Below, piece after piece: positions 8,724-16,587 of a DNA stretch of 53,555 nt. The notes beneath the pieces were generated by a model. That model made no database searches and was not told the origin of the DNA. It saw only the letters and a program-made list of their open reading frames with translations. The position numbers and the translations under genes were made by a program. Source of the stretch: Streptomyces roseus (GTDB taxonomy: Bacteria; Actinomycetota; Actinomycetes; Streptomycetales; Streptomycetaceae); contig NZ_LFML01000100.1 in assembly GCF_001044425.1 (NCBI RefSeq), positions 1 through 53,555 of the forward strand, in the 5' to 3' direction. The first letter of the stretch is position 1. Every line of letters starts with the position of its first letter.

Positions 8724-9587
8724 TCACTCGTAGCGGTAGAGGCCCTGGTGGCTGAGCATGTCGCGCGGGGTGAGGTCCCACGGGGGCATCGGCTCGTCGA
8801 GGGCGATCACCCGGCCGCGCTGGAGGTCGCCCGGTTCGAGCGGGGCGGCGGGCAGGTAGCCGGAGCGGGGGTGCCTCTGCTGCCAGCGGTCCCAGAGCAG
8901 GTCCACGAAGGCGTGGTGCAGCCAGAAGGCCGGGTCGTTGGGGGCCGTCCCGCCCGTCATGTGACCGCCGATCCACTGGTGCACCTTGTTGTGGTTGCGC
9001 CAGCGCTCACTCTTCGGCGCCGCCCAGCCCTCCAGCTTGTTGCGGAACCCCCCGCCCCGGGCCGTCGAGTCCCAGGGCGAGGTGTCGTACGTCGGGTCGT
9101 CGAGCGCCCACTGGAGCTCGGCCGCGGTGGGCAGGGCGATCGGCTTCTGCGGCCGGCCCAGGTTGCGGGTCAGGAAGCGGGCCTCCGTGATGCCGACCGT
9201 GATCTCCCAGTTGCCGTTGTCGTAGGCGAACGGGCCGGTCATCACCCGGCGGTCGCCCTCGCGGCCGGTACCGCCGAGGAAGTCCTCGGCCCAGAGGGAG
9301 GAGACCGGGCTGTTGTCCGCGGTCCAGTCCCAGTACGGGACCGAGACGCCCGGATCGACACCCTGGAGCAGCCGCTCGAACTGGAGCAGGTAGCGCCGGT
9401 GCCAGGGGAAGAAGGACGGGGACATGTGCCCGACGCGCAGTTTGCTGTCGCGGTCGGGCACGAAGTACTTGTCGTGGGTGCGCACCAGGTCGTCGTACGC
9501 GCCGGTGCGCTTGACCTCCAGCACGGCCGCCGTGAACCGCTTCTTCTGGGCGCGGGTCAGGTTCTTCTGGTTCTGCCGGGTGTACAT
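8724..9587 (-). CDS. melC2: Tyrosinase
   Basis: A 287-residue type-3 copper enzyme that hydroxylates monophenols and oxidises diphenols to quinones, leading to melanin. All six copper ligands are visible: His38, His54 and His63 for CuA (THDKYF, GHMSPSFFPWH) and His199, His203 and His225 for CuB (HNKVH, WLHHAF). It has no signal peptide of its own; Streptomyces tyrosinases are exported by hitch-hiking on MelC1. The gene follows melC1 by 10 bases, with GGAG before the ATG. The TGREGDRRVMTGPF and RPQKPIALPT regions differ from the classic melC2 sequence and look closer to the second tyrosinase type (melD2) found in some species. Confidence 0.96.
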   Translation of the reverse strand: MYTRQNQKNLTRAQKKRFTAAVLEVKRTGAYDDLVRTHDKYFVPDRDSKLRVGHMSPSFFPWHRRYLLQFERLLQGVDPGVSVPYWDWTADNSPVSSLWAEDFLGGTGREGDRRVMTGPFAYDNGNWEITVGITEARFLTRNLGRPQKPIALPTAAELQWALDDPTYDTSPWDSTARGGGFRNKLEGWAAPKSERWRNHNKVHQWIGGHMTGGTAPNDPAFWLHHAFVDLLWDRWQQRHPRSGYLPAAPLEPGDLQRGRVIALDEPMPPWDLTPRDMLSHQGLYRYE

Positions 9588-9597
9588 GCGGGGCTCC

Positions 9598-9963
9598 TCA
9601 GCCGTGGTGCGGGGCCGCGAACGCCAGCTGCGTGGTGCCCAGCTCGTCGACGGCGGCGCGGGCGAGTTCCAGCGGGGTCCCGAAGGACTGGAAGTGGTTG
9701 ATCCCGCTCAGGTAGCTGCCGTCCGCGCGGCGCATGACGTGCAGCGGGCGGCCGTCGATGCGGACGCCTGCGAGGTCGACGGCGATGTGCCGGCCCCGGT
9801 ACGTCTCCTCGGCGAGGGGAGCCGGGGTCAGGGTCTGCCGGGGGCGGCGGGCGCGCAGTACGGGGGCCAGGGCCGCGGCCGTACCGGCGAGCACCGCCGC
9901 GGTGAAGGCCGTACGAAGGACCGTGCGGCGGGTGAGTGCTGCGGAGGCGGGTGTGGCGTACAT
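9598..9963 (-). CDS. melC1: Tyrosinase cofactor / copper chaperone (MelC1)
   Basis: A 121-residue partner that loads copper into tyrosinase and carries it out of the cell through the Tat pathway. The N-terminus has a twin-arginine signal (LTRRTVLRTAF) followed by a hydrophobic stretch. The mature part contains GRHIAVDLAGVRIDGRPLHVMRRADGSYLSG and INHFQSF, the conserved core of the family, including its histidines. GGAGA precedes the ATG at 9963. It is the first gene of the two-gene tyrosinase operon. Confidence 0.95.
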   Translation of the reverse strand: MYATPASAALTRRTVLRTAFTAAVLAGTAAALAPVLRARRPRQTLTPAPLAEETYRGRHIAVDLAGVRIDGRPLHVMRRADGSYLSGINHFQSFGTPLELARAAVDELGTTQLAFAAPHHG

Positions 9964-10192
9964 ACGGTCTCCTTCGCTCGGTGGTCCGCGCTACGGGGTC
10001 TAACGCGGAGCGGCGGGCGAGGTCACCTCAACGGCTCAGGTGCTTGGGGAAGAGGCCACCGGTCGACCCCGCCCTCCCGCCGAGGCCCTTCCCGAAGGGG
10101 TGTCCGCAAGGTCCTGAACGGCCCGCGGCGCCCGGCGCGCCAGGAGCGCGCACCGGACGCCGCGGGGCCGCCGTGGTCCGAAGGAGACGGCC
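9964..10192. other. Intergenic region upstream of melC1
   Basis: This 229-base gap must hold the melC promoter. I can see only a weak inverted repeat CACCT/AGGTG around 10024-10042 and no certain promoter boxes. The part next to 10192 is the 3' flank of the acyl-CoA dehydrogenase gene and shows no terminator with a T-run. Confidence 0.35.
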
Positions 10193-11299
10193 TCAGGGGG
10201 CCGGGAGTTCCGCGAAGTCGGCCACCAGGGTGTGGTGGTGGCCCGGGGTGCCCAGGGCCAGGGCCGCGCTCTTGGCGCGCTTGAGGTAGAGGTGGGCCGG
10301 GTGTTCCCAGGTCATGCCGATGCCGCCGTGCAGCTGCACGCACTCCTCCGCGGCCCGCACCGCGACGCCGGAGCAGTACGCCTGCGCGACCGCCACCGTG
10401 AGCGGGGCGTCGGGCGCCCCGGTCGCCAGTGCGTCCGCCGCCGCGCGGGCCGCCGCGCGCGCCGATGCCACGTCCAGCCACAGCCGGGCCAGCCGGTGCT
10501 TCAGCGCCTGGAAGGAGCCGACCGGCCGGTTGAACTGGTGGCGCCCGCGCACGTGCCGCACCGTCTCCGCCAGGCACCACTGCGCGAGCCCGAGCTGCTC
10601 GGAGGCCAGCAGTCCGGCCCCCGAGAGCAGCGCGCCGGCGACCGCCGCCCGCGCCGTCGCCGGGTCCGCGAGCCGGGTGCCCGCGGCGCCGTCCAGGGTC
10701 ACCGTGGCGAGCGGGCGGGTCAGGTCCAGCGGGACCCGCTCCGTCAGCGAGACCTCCGCCGTCGGAACCGCGTACAGCCCCGTGTCGGCGAGGACCAGCA
10801 GGACGTCGGCGGCCACCGCGTCCGCCACCGAGGTGACGGTGCCCGTCAGGATCCCGCCGCCGGTGTCCCGGACGGCGGCCGGCAGCGGCGCGCCCGGAGC
10901 CTGCGTCAGGGGCAGCGCGGGGACGCACACCTGCCGGCCCGCGGCCAGCTCCCGCAGCGGTCCGGCGACGTCCGGGGTGTCGCAGCCCAGCAGGATCTCC
11001 GTCGCGAGCACCGCGCTCGTCAGGTACGGCACCGGAGCCACCGCCCGCCCCAGCTCCTCCAGGACCACGGCCGCCTCCCGGTGGCCCGCGCCCTGGCCGC
11101 CGAGCTTCTCCGGTACGAGCAGCCCGGCGGTGCCGATCTCCGCCGCGAGCGTGTGCCACAGAGCGGGGTCGTGCGGCCGGCCGGTCTCCGCCCGGGCGAG
11201 TACGTCCGCCGGTGCGCACCGGTCCGCGAGCAGGGCCCGTACGGCGGACCGGAGCTCCTCCTCCGTCTCGGAGTAGAGGAGGTCGAACGCAGTGCTCAT
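10193..11299 (-). CDS. Acyl-CoA dehydrogenase, subunit lacking the catalytic glutamate
   Basis: A 368-residue acyl-CoA dehydrogenase-family flavoprotein. The family C-terminal region ECVQLHGGIGMTWEHPAHLYLKR is present, but the segment where other members carry the catalytic base (consensus YEGT) reads AALALGTP instead, with no glutamate. This matches the non-catalytic partner in actinobacterial heteromeric dehydrogenases such as the ChsE pairs of mycobacteria. Its ATG overlaps the stop of the preceding dehydrogenase gene by four bases (ATGA), so the two are made together. It is the last gene of the operon that starts at 13463. Substrate is unknown. Confidence 0.9.
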   Translation of the reverse strand: MSTAFDLLYSETEEELRSAVRALLADRCAPADVLARAETGRPHDPALWHTLAAEIGTAGLLVPEKLGGQGAGHREAAVVLEELGRAVAPVPYLTSAVLATEILLGCDTPDVAGPLRELAAGRQVCVPALPLTQAPGAPLPAAVRDTGGGILTGTVTSVADAVAADVLLVLADTGLYAVPTAEVSLTERVPLDLTRPLATVTLDGAAGTRLADPATARAAVAGALLSGAGLLASEQLGLAQWCLAETVRHVRGRHQFNRPVGSFQALKHRLARLWLDVASARAAARAAADALATGAPDAPLTVAVAQAYCSGVAVRAAEECVQLHGGIGMTWEHPAHLYLKRAKSAALALGTPGHHHTLVADFAELPAP

Positions 11300-12489
11300 C
11301 GGGCCAGGTCCTTCCAGGCGAGGTCCTTGTCGTCGCGCGGCTCGGCGGGCAGGCCGAGGACGCGTTCGGCGACGATGTTGAGGAGGATTTCGCTGGTGCC
11401 GCCCTCGATGCTGTTGCCCTTGGCGCGCAGGTAGCGGTAGCCGGCGTCGCGGCCGGTGAAGTCGACGAGCTCGGGCCGGCGCATCGTCCAGTCCTCGTAC
11501 AGCAGGCCCTCCTCGCCGAGGAGTTCCACTTCCAGGCCGCTGATCTCCTGGTTGAGGCGGGCGAAGGTGAGCTTCATCCCGGAGCCCTCGGGGCCGGGCT
11601 GTCCGGCGGCGAGCTGCTGGCGCAGCCGCTCGCCGGTGAGGCGGGCCACCTCCGCCTCCACCCACAGTTCGAGCAGACGCTGGTGCAGGGCGTGGGTACG
11701 GAGCCCGGGCCGCTCGCGCCAGGCCGCGGCGACGGGCGCGATCATGCCGCCCTCGCGCGGGATCCGCATGCCGCCGATGGAGACGCGTTCGTTCATCAGG
11801 GTGGTGCGGGCGACCTCCCAGCCCTGGCCCACGGCGCCGAGGCGGTGGCTGTCGGGGATGCGGACGCCGGTCAGGAAGACCTCGTTGAACTCGGCCTCGC
11901 CGGTGATCTGGCGCAGCGGCCGGACCTCGACTCCGGGGGCGTGCATGTCGCAGAGGAAGTACGTGATGCCCTGGTGCTTGGGGAGCGCCGGGTCGGTGCG
12001 GGCGATCAGGATGGCCCAGCGGGCGGTGTGGGCGCTGGAGGTCCACACCTTCTGGCCGTCGACGATCCAGTCGCCGGTGGCGGCGTCGCGCAGCGCCCGG
12101 GTGCCGAGCGCGGCGAGGTCGGAGCCGGCGCCGGGTTCGCTGAAGAGCTGGCACCAGACCTCCTCCCCCACCCACAGGGGGCGCAGGAAGCGGCGTTTCT
12201 GCTCGTCGGTGCCGTACGCGAGGATCGTGGGCGCGGCCATGCCGAGGCCGATGCCGATCCGGCGCGGGTCGTTGTCGGGGGCGCCGGCGGCTTCGAGTTC
12301 GGCGTCGACGACGGCCTGGAGGGTGCGGGGTGCGGCGAGTCCGCCGAGGCCCTCGGGGTAGTGGACCCAGGCGAGGCCGGCGTCGAAGCGGGCCCGCAGG
12401 AAGTCGGCGCGGCCGGTGTCGGCGGGCGGGTGCGCGGCGAGCAGGTCCCGGACGCGGGTGAGCAGGTGTTCGGCGGTGATCACGGTCAT
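11296..12489 (-). CDS. Acyl-CoA dehydrogenase, catalytic subunit
   Basis: A 397-residue acyl-CoA dehydrogenase that introduces a trans double bond into acyl-CoA using FAD. Family features include QLFSEPGAGSDLA, DGQKVWTSSAH and the C-terminal AKGNSIEGGTSEI, in which Glu362 aligns with the catalytic base. The gene overlaps both neighbours by ATGA junctions: its start with the quinone oxidoreductase stop and its stop with the second dehydrogenase start. This tight coupling and the missing glutamate in the downstream protein suggest one heteromeric enzyme. The start ATG at 12489 gives the N-terminus MTVITAEHLL; no independent strong ribosome-binding site is needed. Confidence 0.93.
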   Translation of the reverse strand: MTVITAEHLLTRVRDLLAAHPPADTGRADFLRARFDAGLAWVHYPEGLGGLAAPRTLQAVVDAELEAAGAPDNDPRRIGIGLGMAAPTILAYGTDEQKRRFLRPLWVGEEVWCQLFSEPGAGSDLAALGTRALRDAATGDWIVDGQKVWTSSAHTARWAILIARTDPALPKHQGITYFLCDMHAPGVEVRPLRQITGEAEFNEVFLTGVRIPDSHRLGAVGQGWEVARTTLMNERVSIGGMRIPREGGMIAPVAAAWRERPGLRTHALHQRLLELWVEAEVARLTGERLRQQLAAGQPGPEGSGMKLTFARLNQEISGLEVELLGEEGLLYEDWTMRRPELVDFTGRDAGYRYLRAKGNSIEGGTSEILLNIVAERVLGLPAEPRDDKDLAWKDLAR

Positions 12490-13463
12490 CGGGACACACC
12501 CGGCTGCCGGGGCAGGGCCAGGACGATCCGGCCGGTGGTGGTGCCGTCGGCGAGGCGCTGTACGGCGTCGGCCACGGCGGCCATGTCGATGGTCTCGCTG
12601 ATCAGGGGTGTGATCGCGCCTTCGGCTGCGAGGCGGGTGAGTTCGGTGTGGCAGGCGAGGACCGAGGCCGGGTCCTTGGCCGCGTACAGGCCCCAGTGGA
12701 GGCCGAGGATCGCGTAGTTCTTGACGAGGGCGTGGTTCAGGGCGGGGGTGGGGATGGTGCCGCTCGCGAAGCCGACGACGACGATCCGGCCCTCGAAGGC
12801 CACGCACTTGGCGGAGGCGGTGTACGAGTCGCCGCCGACGGGGTCGTAGACCACGTCGGCCCCGCGCCCGCCGGTGAACTCCTTCACCCGGGAGACGACG
12901 TCCTCGCTCTTCCGGTCGATCACCAGGTCGCAGCCGAGTTCCTCGGCGGTGCGCACCTTGGCCTTGCCCCCGACGACCCCGATGACGGTGGCCCCGGCGG
13001 CCTTGCCGAGCTGGACGGCGGCGCTGCCGACCCCGCCGGCGGCGGCGTGCACGAGCAGGGTCTCACCGGCCTGGAGGCGGGCCCGGCGGTGCAGGCCGAA
13101 CCAGCCGGTCTGGTAGCCGATGTGCAGGGCGGCGGCCTGGGCGTCGTCGAGGCTTTCGGGGGCCGGGAGCAGGCCGCGCTCGGAGGCGGTCACGTACTCG
13201 GCGAAGCCGCCGTGGGGCAGGCTCGGGGTGGCGATGACCCGGCGGCCGTCCTCGGTGAGGCCGCAGATCTCGACCCCGGGGGTGAAGGGCAGCGGCGGGC
13301 GGACCTGGTACTGGCCGCGGACGAGCAGCGCGTCGGGGAAGTTGAGGTTGGCCGCGAGGACCCGCAGCCGCACCTCGCCCTCGCCGGGGACCGGTTCGGG
13401 AATCTCCTCGAGGCGCAGAGCCTCTCGGGGTTCGCCGGGGGTATGTACTCGCCATGCCTGCAT
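12486..13463 (-). CDS. NADPH:quinone oxidoreductase family protein
   Basis: A 325-residue medium-chain reductase of the zinc-free quinone oxidoreductase branch. It has the N-terminal GroES-like fold, the nucleotide-binding HAAAGGVGSAAVQLGKAAGATVIG and the later GADVVYDPVGG segment. The cysteine cluster for structural zinc is absent. It probably reduces an enone, quinone or enoyl thioester with NADPH. First gene of the operon with two acyl-CoA dehydrogenases, so it may act on an enoyl intermediate or dispose of electrons; that is inference. GGAGG lies about 6 bases before the ATG at 13463. Confidence 0.9.
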   Translation of the reverse strand: MQAWRVHTPGEPREALRLEEIPEPVPGEGEVRLRVLAANLNFPDALLVRGQYQVRPPLPFTPGVEICGLTEDGRRVIATPSLPHGGFAEYVTASERGLLPAPESLDDAQAAALHIGYQTGWFGLHRRARLQAGETLLVHAAAGGVGSAAVQLGKAAGATVIGVVGGKAKVRTAEELGCDLVIDRKSEDVVSRVKEFTGGRGADVVYDPVGGDSYTASAKCVAFEGRIVVVGFASGTIPTPALNHALVKNYAILGLHWGLYAAKDPASVLACHTELTRLAAEGAITPLISETIDMAAVADAVQRLADGTTTGRIVLALPRQPGVSR

Positions 13464-13504
13464 CCGGGGCCTCCAGCCGCCGTCGAGGAACCACGCTCCG
13501 CGGG

Positions 13505-13523
13505 CATACTAAGCGGTCGCTTG
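13505..13523 (-). promoter_or_regulatory. Candidate promoter and operator of the acyl-CoA dehydrogenase operon
   Basis: A perfect 12-bp palindrome AAGCGGTCGCTT (13511-13522) lies about 48 bases upstream of the operon start. On the minus strand it abuts TAGTAT, a good -10 box, with TTCCCA 18 bases further up as a possible -35. A palindrome in the promoter spacer is the usual position for a TetR-type repressor site in fatty-acid genes. The regulator is not encoded next to it. Confidence 0.5.
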
Positions 13524-13658
13524 TCACTCTGGGAACCGTCGGCGGGACGGATTCCGGGCCGGACCGAAACACCACGCGTCATTCCGGCCACTTCCTTCCC
13601 GGATCCGGCAGCATGTGGCGTGCACTCGTCATGACTTGAGTCCAGGGGGGACCACCAC

Positions 13659-14801
13659 ATGAGAAGAAGCACGTCCGCGGCCGCGGCCGCCGTCGTCCTG
13701 GCCGGGCTGATCACGACCGCCGCCCCGGCCGCGGCCGCCGGGACCGCGTGCACGCCGGACATCCTGCGGCTGCCGGCCCTCGCGCAGGGCCCCTCGCCCG
13801 CCTACGGGTCCGTACGGGCCTTCGGGGCCGGCGGACTGGTGGCCGGCGAAAGCGCCGGACTGCCCGCGTACTGGACCGCCGACCACGCGGTGCACGCCGT
13901 GCCGCTGCCCGAGGGCTTCGTGTCCGGCGAGGTCCTCGCGGTGAACGCCGGCGGCCTGATGGTGGGAACGCTCCGGCGGGCCGGCGGCTCCGACACCCCG
14001 TACGGGTTCACGTACCAGAAGGGCGCGGCCGCGGTCCGGCTGATCGGCGGCGGAGCCGCGCCGGGCGCCGTGACGGACGTCAACGACGCGGGCCGCTCCG
14101 TCGGCATGGAGGGCGGCGTCGCCAAGGAGTGGCGGGGCGGCGCGGTGGTGCGCGAACTGCCCGTGCCCGCGGACGCCCATCCGGGCACCGGGATCGTCTC
14201 GGTGGACGGGATCAACGCGCGCGGCGACATCGTCGGCACGGCGAGGACGTCCTACGAGGAGGACGACCAGCTCAGGGGGAAGACCTTCCCGGTCGTCTGG
14301 CCCGCCGGGGGCGGCTACCCGCCCTACAGCCTGCGGGTGTGGACCGAGGACGACCCGACGGTGCGGACGTCCGCGGCCGGCATCGACGACCGCGGCCGGG
14401 TCGTCGGCCACGAGGACCGCAGCCACCGCGACTGGCAGGAGCGCAAGCCGGCCGTCTGGAAGAAGCCGTACGACGCCCTCCCGAACGACCCCGGCCGGGT
14501 CAAGGGCTACGACCACGTGACCTTCGACGGGCTCAGCCCGGCCACGAACGTGGCCGTCGGCTCGGCCGTCACCTTCGTCGAGGGGTACCCCAACCGGCTC
14601 CACGCCGCGTACTGGCCGGGCACGGGAGCCCCGCTGGCCCTCCCCCACCCCGCCGGCACCGGCCCGGACTCGCGCAGTTCGGCGTACGCGGCCTCGGACG
14701 ACGACCGGGTGGGCGGGAACTTCTACGACTGGGAGACGCTGAAGGGCACCGCCGTGGTCTGGACCTGCGCGAGCAAGCAGGCGTACGCGCCGCAGGGTTG
14801 A
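13659..14801 (+). CDS. Secreted HAF-repeat-like beta-propeller protein
   Basis: A 380-residue protein with a signal peptide ending about AAPAAAAG. The mature part has repeating blades of the form IN(A/D)RGDIVGTA ... VVWPAGG, seen at VNAGGLMVGTLRRAGG, VNDAGRSVGME, INARGDIVGTAR and IDDRGRVVGHED, which is the extracellular HAF-type repeat pattern. Two cysteines (TACTPD near the mature start and VVWTCASK at the end) could close the propeller by a disulphide. No catalytic residues are recognisable. GGGGGGA about 10 bases upstream supports the ATG at 13659. It is divergent from the dehydrogenase operon. Function unknown; a binding role is most likely. Confidence 0.8.
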   Translation: MRRSTSAAAAAVVLAGLITTAAPAAAAGTACTPDILRLPALAQGPSPAYGSVRAFGAGGLVAGESAGLPAYWTADHAVHAVPLPEGFVSGEVLAVNAGGLMVGTLRRAGGSDTPYGFTYQKGAAAVRLIGGGAAPGAVTDVNDAGRSVGMEGGVAKEWRGGAVVRELPVPADAHPGTGIVSVDGINARGDIVGTARTSYEEDDQLRGKTFPVVWPAGGGYPPYSLRVWTEDDPTVRTSAAGIDDRGRVVGHEDRSHRDWQERKPAVWKKPYDALPNDPGRVKGYDHVTFDGLSPATNVAVGSAVTFVEGYPNRLHAAYWPGTGAPLALPHPAGTGPDSRSSAYAASDDDRVGGNFYDWETLKGTAVVWTCASKQAYAPQG

Positions 14802-14850
14802 CCCCGCCGCGGGCATGGCCATCTCGGCTCCCGCGCGCTATCGATGCCCC

Positions 14851-15750
14851 ATGACGGACGAGACCCCGCGCGGGCTGCCCGCGCCCCCGCCGCTCGGCGC
14901 GGCCGCCCTGCCCCCCGGTACGTACGGGGGGCGGGTGATCCTCGTGACGGGCGGCGGGACCGGGCTGGGCAAGGCCATCGCCGCCGAGTTCGCGCGGCTC
15001 GGCGCGGACCTGGTGATCGCGGGCCGGCGCGCCGGGCGGCTGGAGGCGGCGCGCAAGGAGTTGTCAGCCGTCCCCGGCGCGGGGCGGGTGACGGCCGCCG
15101 TCTGCGACATCCGGGATCCCGAGCGGATCGCGGAGGTCTTCGACGCGGCGCAGGCGGCGCTCGGCCTGCCGGACGTCCTGGTCAACAACGCGGCCGCCAA
15201 CTTCCCCTCCCCGGCGGAGGACCTGTCCCCGAACGCCTGGCGGGCGGTCGTCGACATCACCCTGACCGGCACCTGGTTCATGACGCGCGAGTTCGCCCGC
15301 CGCCACCTCGGCGACGGTACGCCCGGCTCCATCGTGAACATCGGCGCCTCGTACGCCTGGACCGGCGGGCCGGGCTTCGCCCACAGCGCGGCGGCCAAGG
15401 CCGGCGTGAAGAACCTGGTGGAGACCCTCGCCGTCGAGTGGGGCCCCTACGGCATCCAGGTCAACGCTCTCGTACCGGGCCTGTTCCCGCACGCCGACAT
15501 GACCGAGGAGATCCGCGGCGGCCTGGAGCGCGCCGCACCCGATGCGAAGGACTCGCGCCAGCCCGCCCTGCGCGTCGGCGCCCCGCGCGAACTCGGCTGG
15601 GCGGCCACCTTCCTGGCCTCCCCGTACGCCCGGTTCATCACCGGGCACACGCTGGTGGTCGACGGGGCGAACTGGCAGCGCCGCTCACCGGTCAACCCGG
15701 AGGTGGTCCCGGTCCGCACGCAGCTGGGCCGCGGCCCGTTCACCCCGTGA
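14851..15750 (+). CDS. SDR oxidoreductase, 2,4-dienoyl-CoA reductase-like
   Basis: A 299-residue short-chain dehydrogenase. The cofactor loop is VTGGGTGLGKAIA and the structural NNAAANF motif is present. The usual YxxxK is replaced by HSAAAK, while an ASYAWTG segment supplies a tyrosine upstream. That arrangement is characteristic of 2,4-dienoyl-CoA reductases, in which the Tyr lies before a Ser-x-x-x-Lys. It would reduce 2,4-dienoyl-CoA with NADPH during breakdown of unsaturated fatty acids, which fits the nearby dehydrogenases and enoyl-CoA hydratase. The ATG at 14851 has no ribosome-binding site; a TATCGAT sequence 4-10 bases upstream raises the chance of a leaderless transcript. Confidence 0.85.
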   Translation: MTDETPRGLPAPPPLGAAALPPGTYGGRVILVTGGGTGLGKAIAAEFARLGADLVIAGRRAGRLEAARKELSAVPGAGRVTAAVCDIRDPERIAEVFDAAQAALGLPDVLVNNAAANFPSPAEDLSPNAWRAVVDITLTGTWFMTREFARRHLGDGTPGSIVNIGASYAWTGGPGFAHSAAAKAGVKNLVETLAVEWGPYGIQVNALVPGLFPHADMTEEIRGGLERAAPDAKDSRQPALRVGAPRELGWAATFLASPYARFITGHTLVVDGANWQRRSPVNPEVVPVRTQLGRGPFTP

Positions 15751-15786
15751 GCGCCTGTTGTCAGTGCCCGGTGCGAAGATCACCGC

Positions 15787-16587
15787 ATGTCTCTCGCCGA
15801 ACTGACCCTGGACCACTGGCGTTCGCTCGACCGGGCCGCCGCCGGACGCCTGGCCCACGAGGCCGCCGCGCAGGCGGGCGGGCGCGTGGTGCTGCTCGAC
15901 ACCGTCGACCACCTCGGCGCGCCGCTGCACCGTGTCCGCATCGAGCGCGAGGGGCAGGAATTCGCCCTCATACCCGGCGGACGGGTACGGCTCGGCTTCG
16001 ACCCGGACGCCTGGGTGCCGACCGCCGCGCAGATCGCGGACTTCGAGGAGAGCCGGGCCGAGGGGTACGGCTACGAGCTCCCGCTGAAGGACTATCTCGC
16101 CGAGGTGCTCAGCCCGGTGCGCACCGCGGCGCCGGCCACCGTGCTCATGGCGGTGCGGGACGAGACGCTGACCGAGTGCCCGGAGGAGATGGCGGACGTG
16201 CTCGCGGCGCGCGGGCTGCGGATGCCGAGCGCCGACGAGTGGGAGCACGCCTGCGGGGCCGGGGCGGACACCCTGTTCCGGTGGGGGAACGAGTGCCCGC
16301 TGGAGGAGCCCTCGTACGGGGGCGGTGGTGGCGTGCGGCAGGAACCGAACGCCTTCGGGCTGCACATCGCCTACGACAGCTACGCCACGGAGCTCAGCGG
16401 TGACCGGGCCGCGGTGCACGGCGGCGACGGCGGGGAGGCCGTCTGCGGAGGATACGGCGCCCTGCTCGCGTGGCTGCCGCTGGCCACCGCCAACCGCAAC
16501 CCGTCCGTGGCGGAGTTCGTGTACGGACCGGAGGGCGCGGGGATGGGCGAGGAGTTCTCGACGCGGCCCGTGTTCAGCCTCCGGTGA
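15787..16587 (+). CDS. Formylglycine-generating-enzyme-like (SUMF1-type) domain protein, degenerate
   Basis: A 266-residue protein whose C-terminal two thirds resembles the FGE-sulfatase fold: FALIPGGRVRLGFD, then LRMPSADEWEHACGAGADTLFRWGNECP, then EPNAFGLHIAYDSYATEL and finally LATANRNPSVAEFVYGPEG. These line up with the RLPTEAEWEYA, PWG and NAFGLYDM landmarks of the family. The C-terminal copper-cysteine region of true formylglycine-generating enzymes is not evident, so it is probably a non-catalytic or altered relative. No signal peptide is seen. Its end overlaps the convergent enoyl-CoA hydratase gene by 14 bases. The start lacks a strong ribosome-binding site. The fold call is by motif similarity. 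Confidence 0.7.
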   Translation: MSLAELTLDHWRSLDRAAAGRLAHEAAAQAGGRVVLLDTVDHLGAPLHRVRIEREGQEFALIPGGRVRLGFDPDAWVPTAAQIADFEESRAEGYGYELPLKDYLAEVLSPVRTAAPATVLMAVRDETLTECPEEMADVLAARGLRMPSADEWEHACGAGADTLFRWGNECPLEEPSYGGGGGVRQEPNAFGLHIAYDSYATELSGDRAAVHGGDGGEAVCGGYGALLAWLPLATANRNPSVAEFVYGPEGAGMGEEFSTRPVFSLR

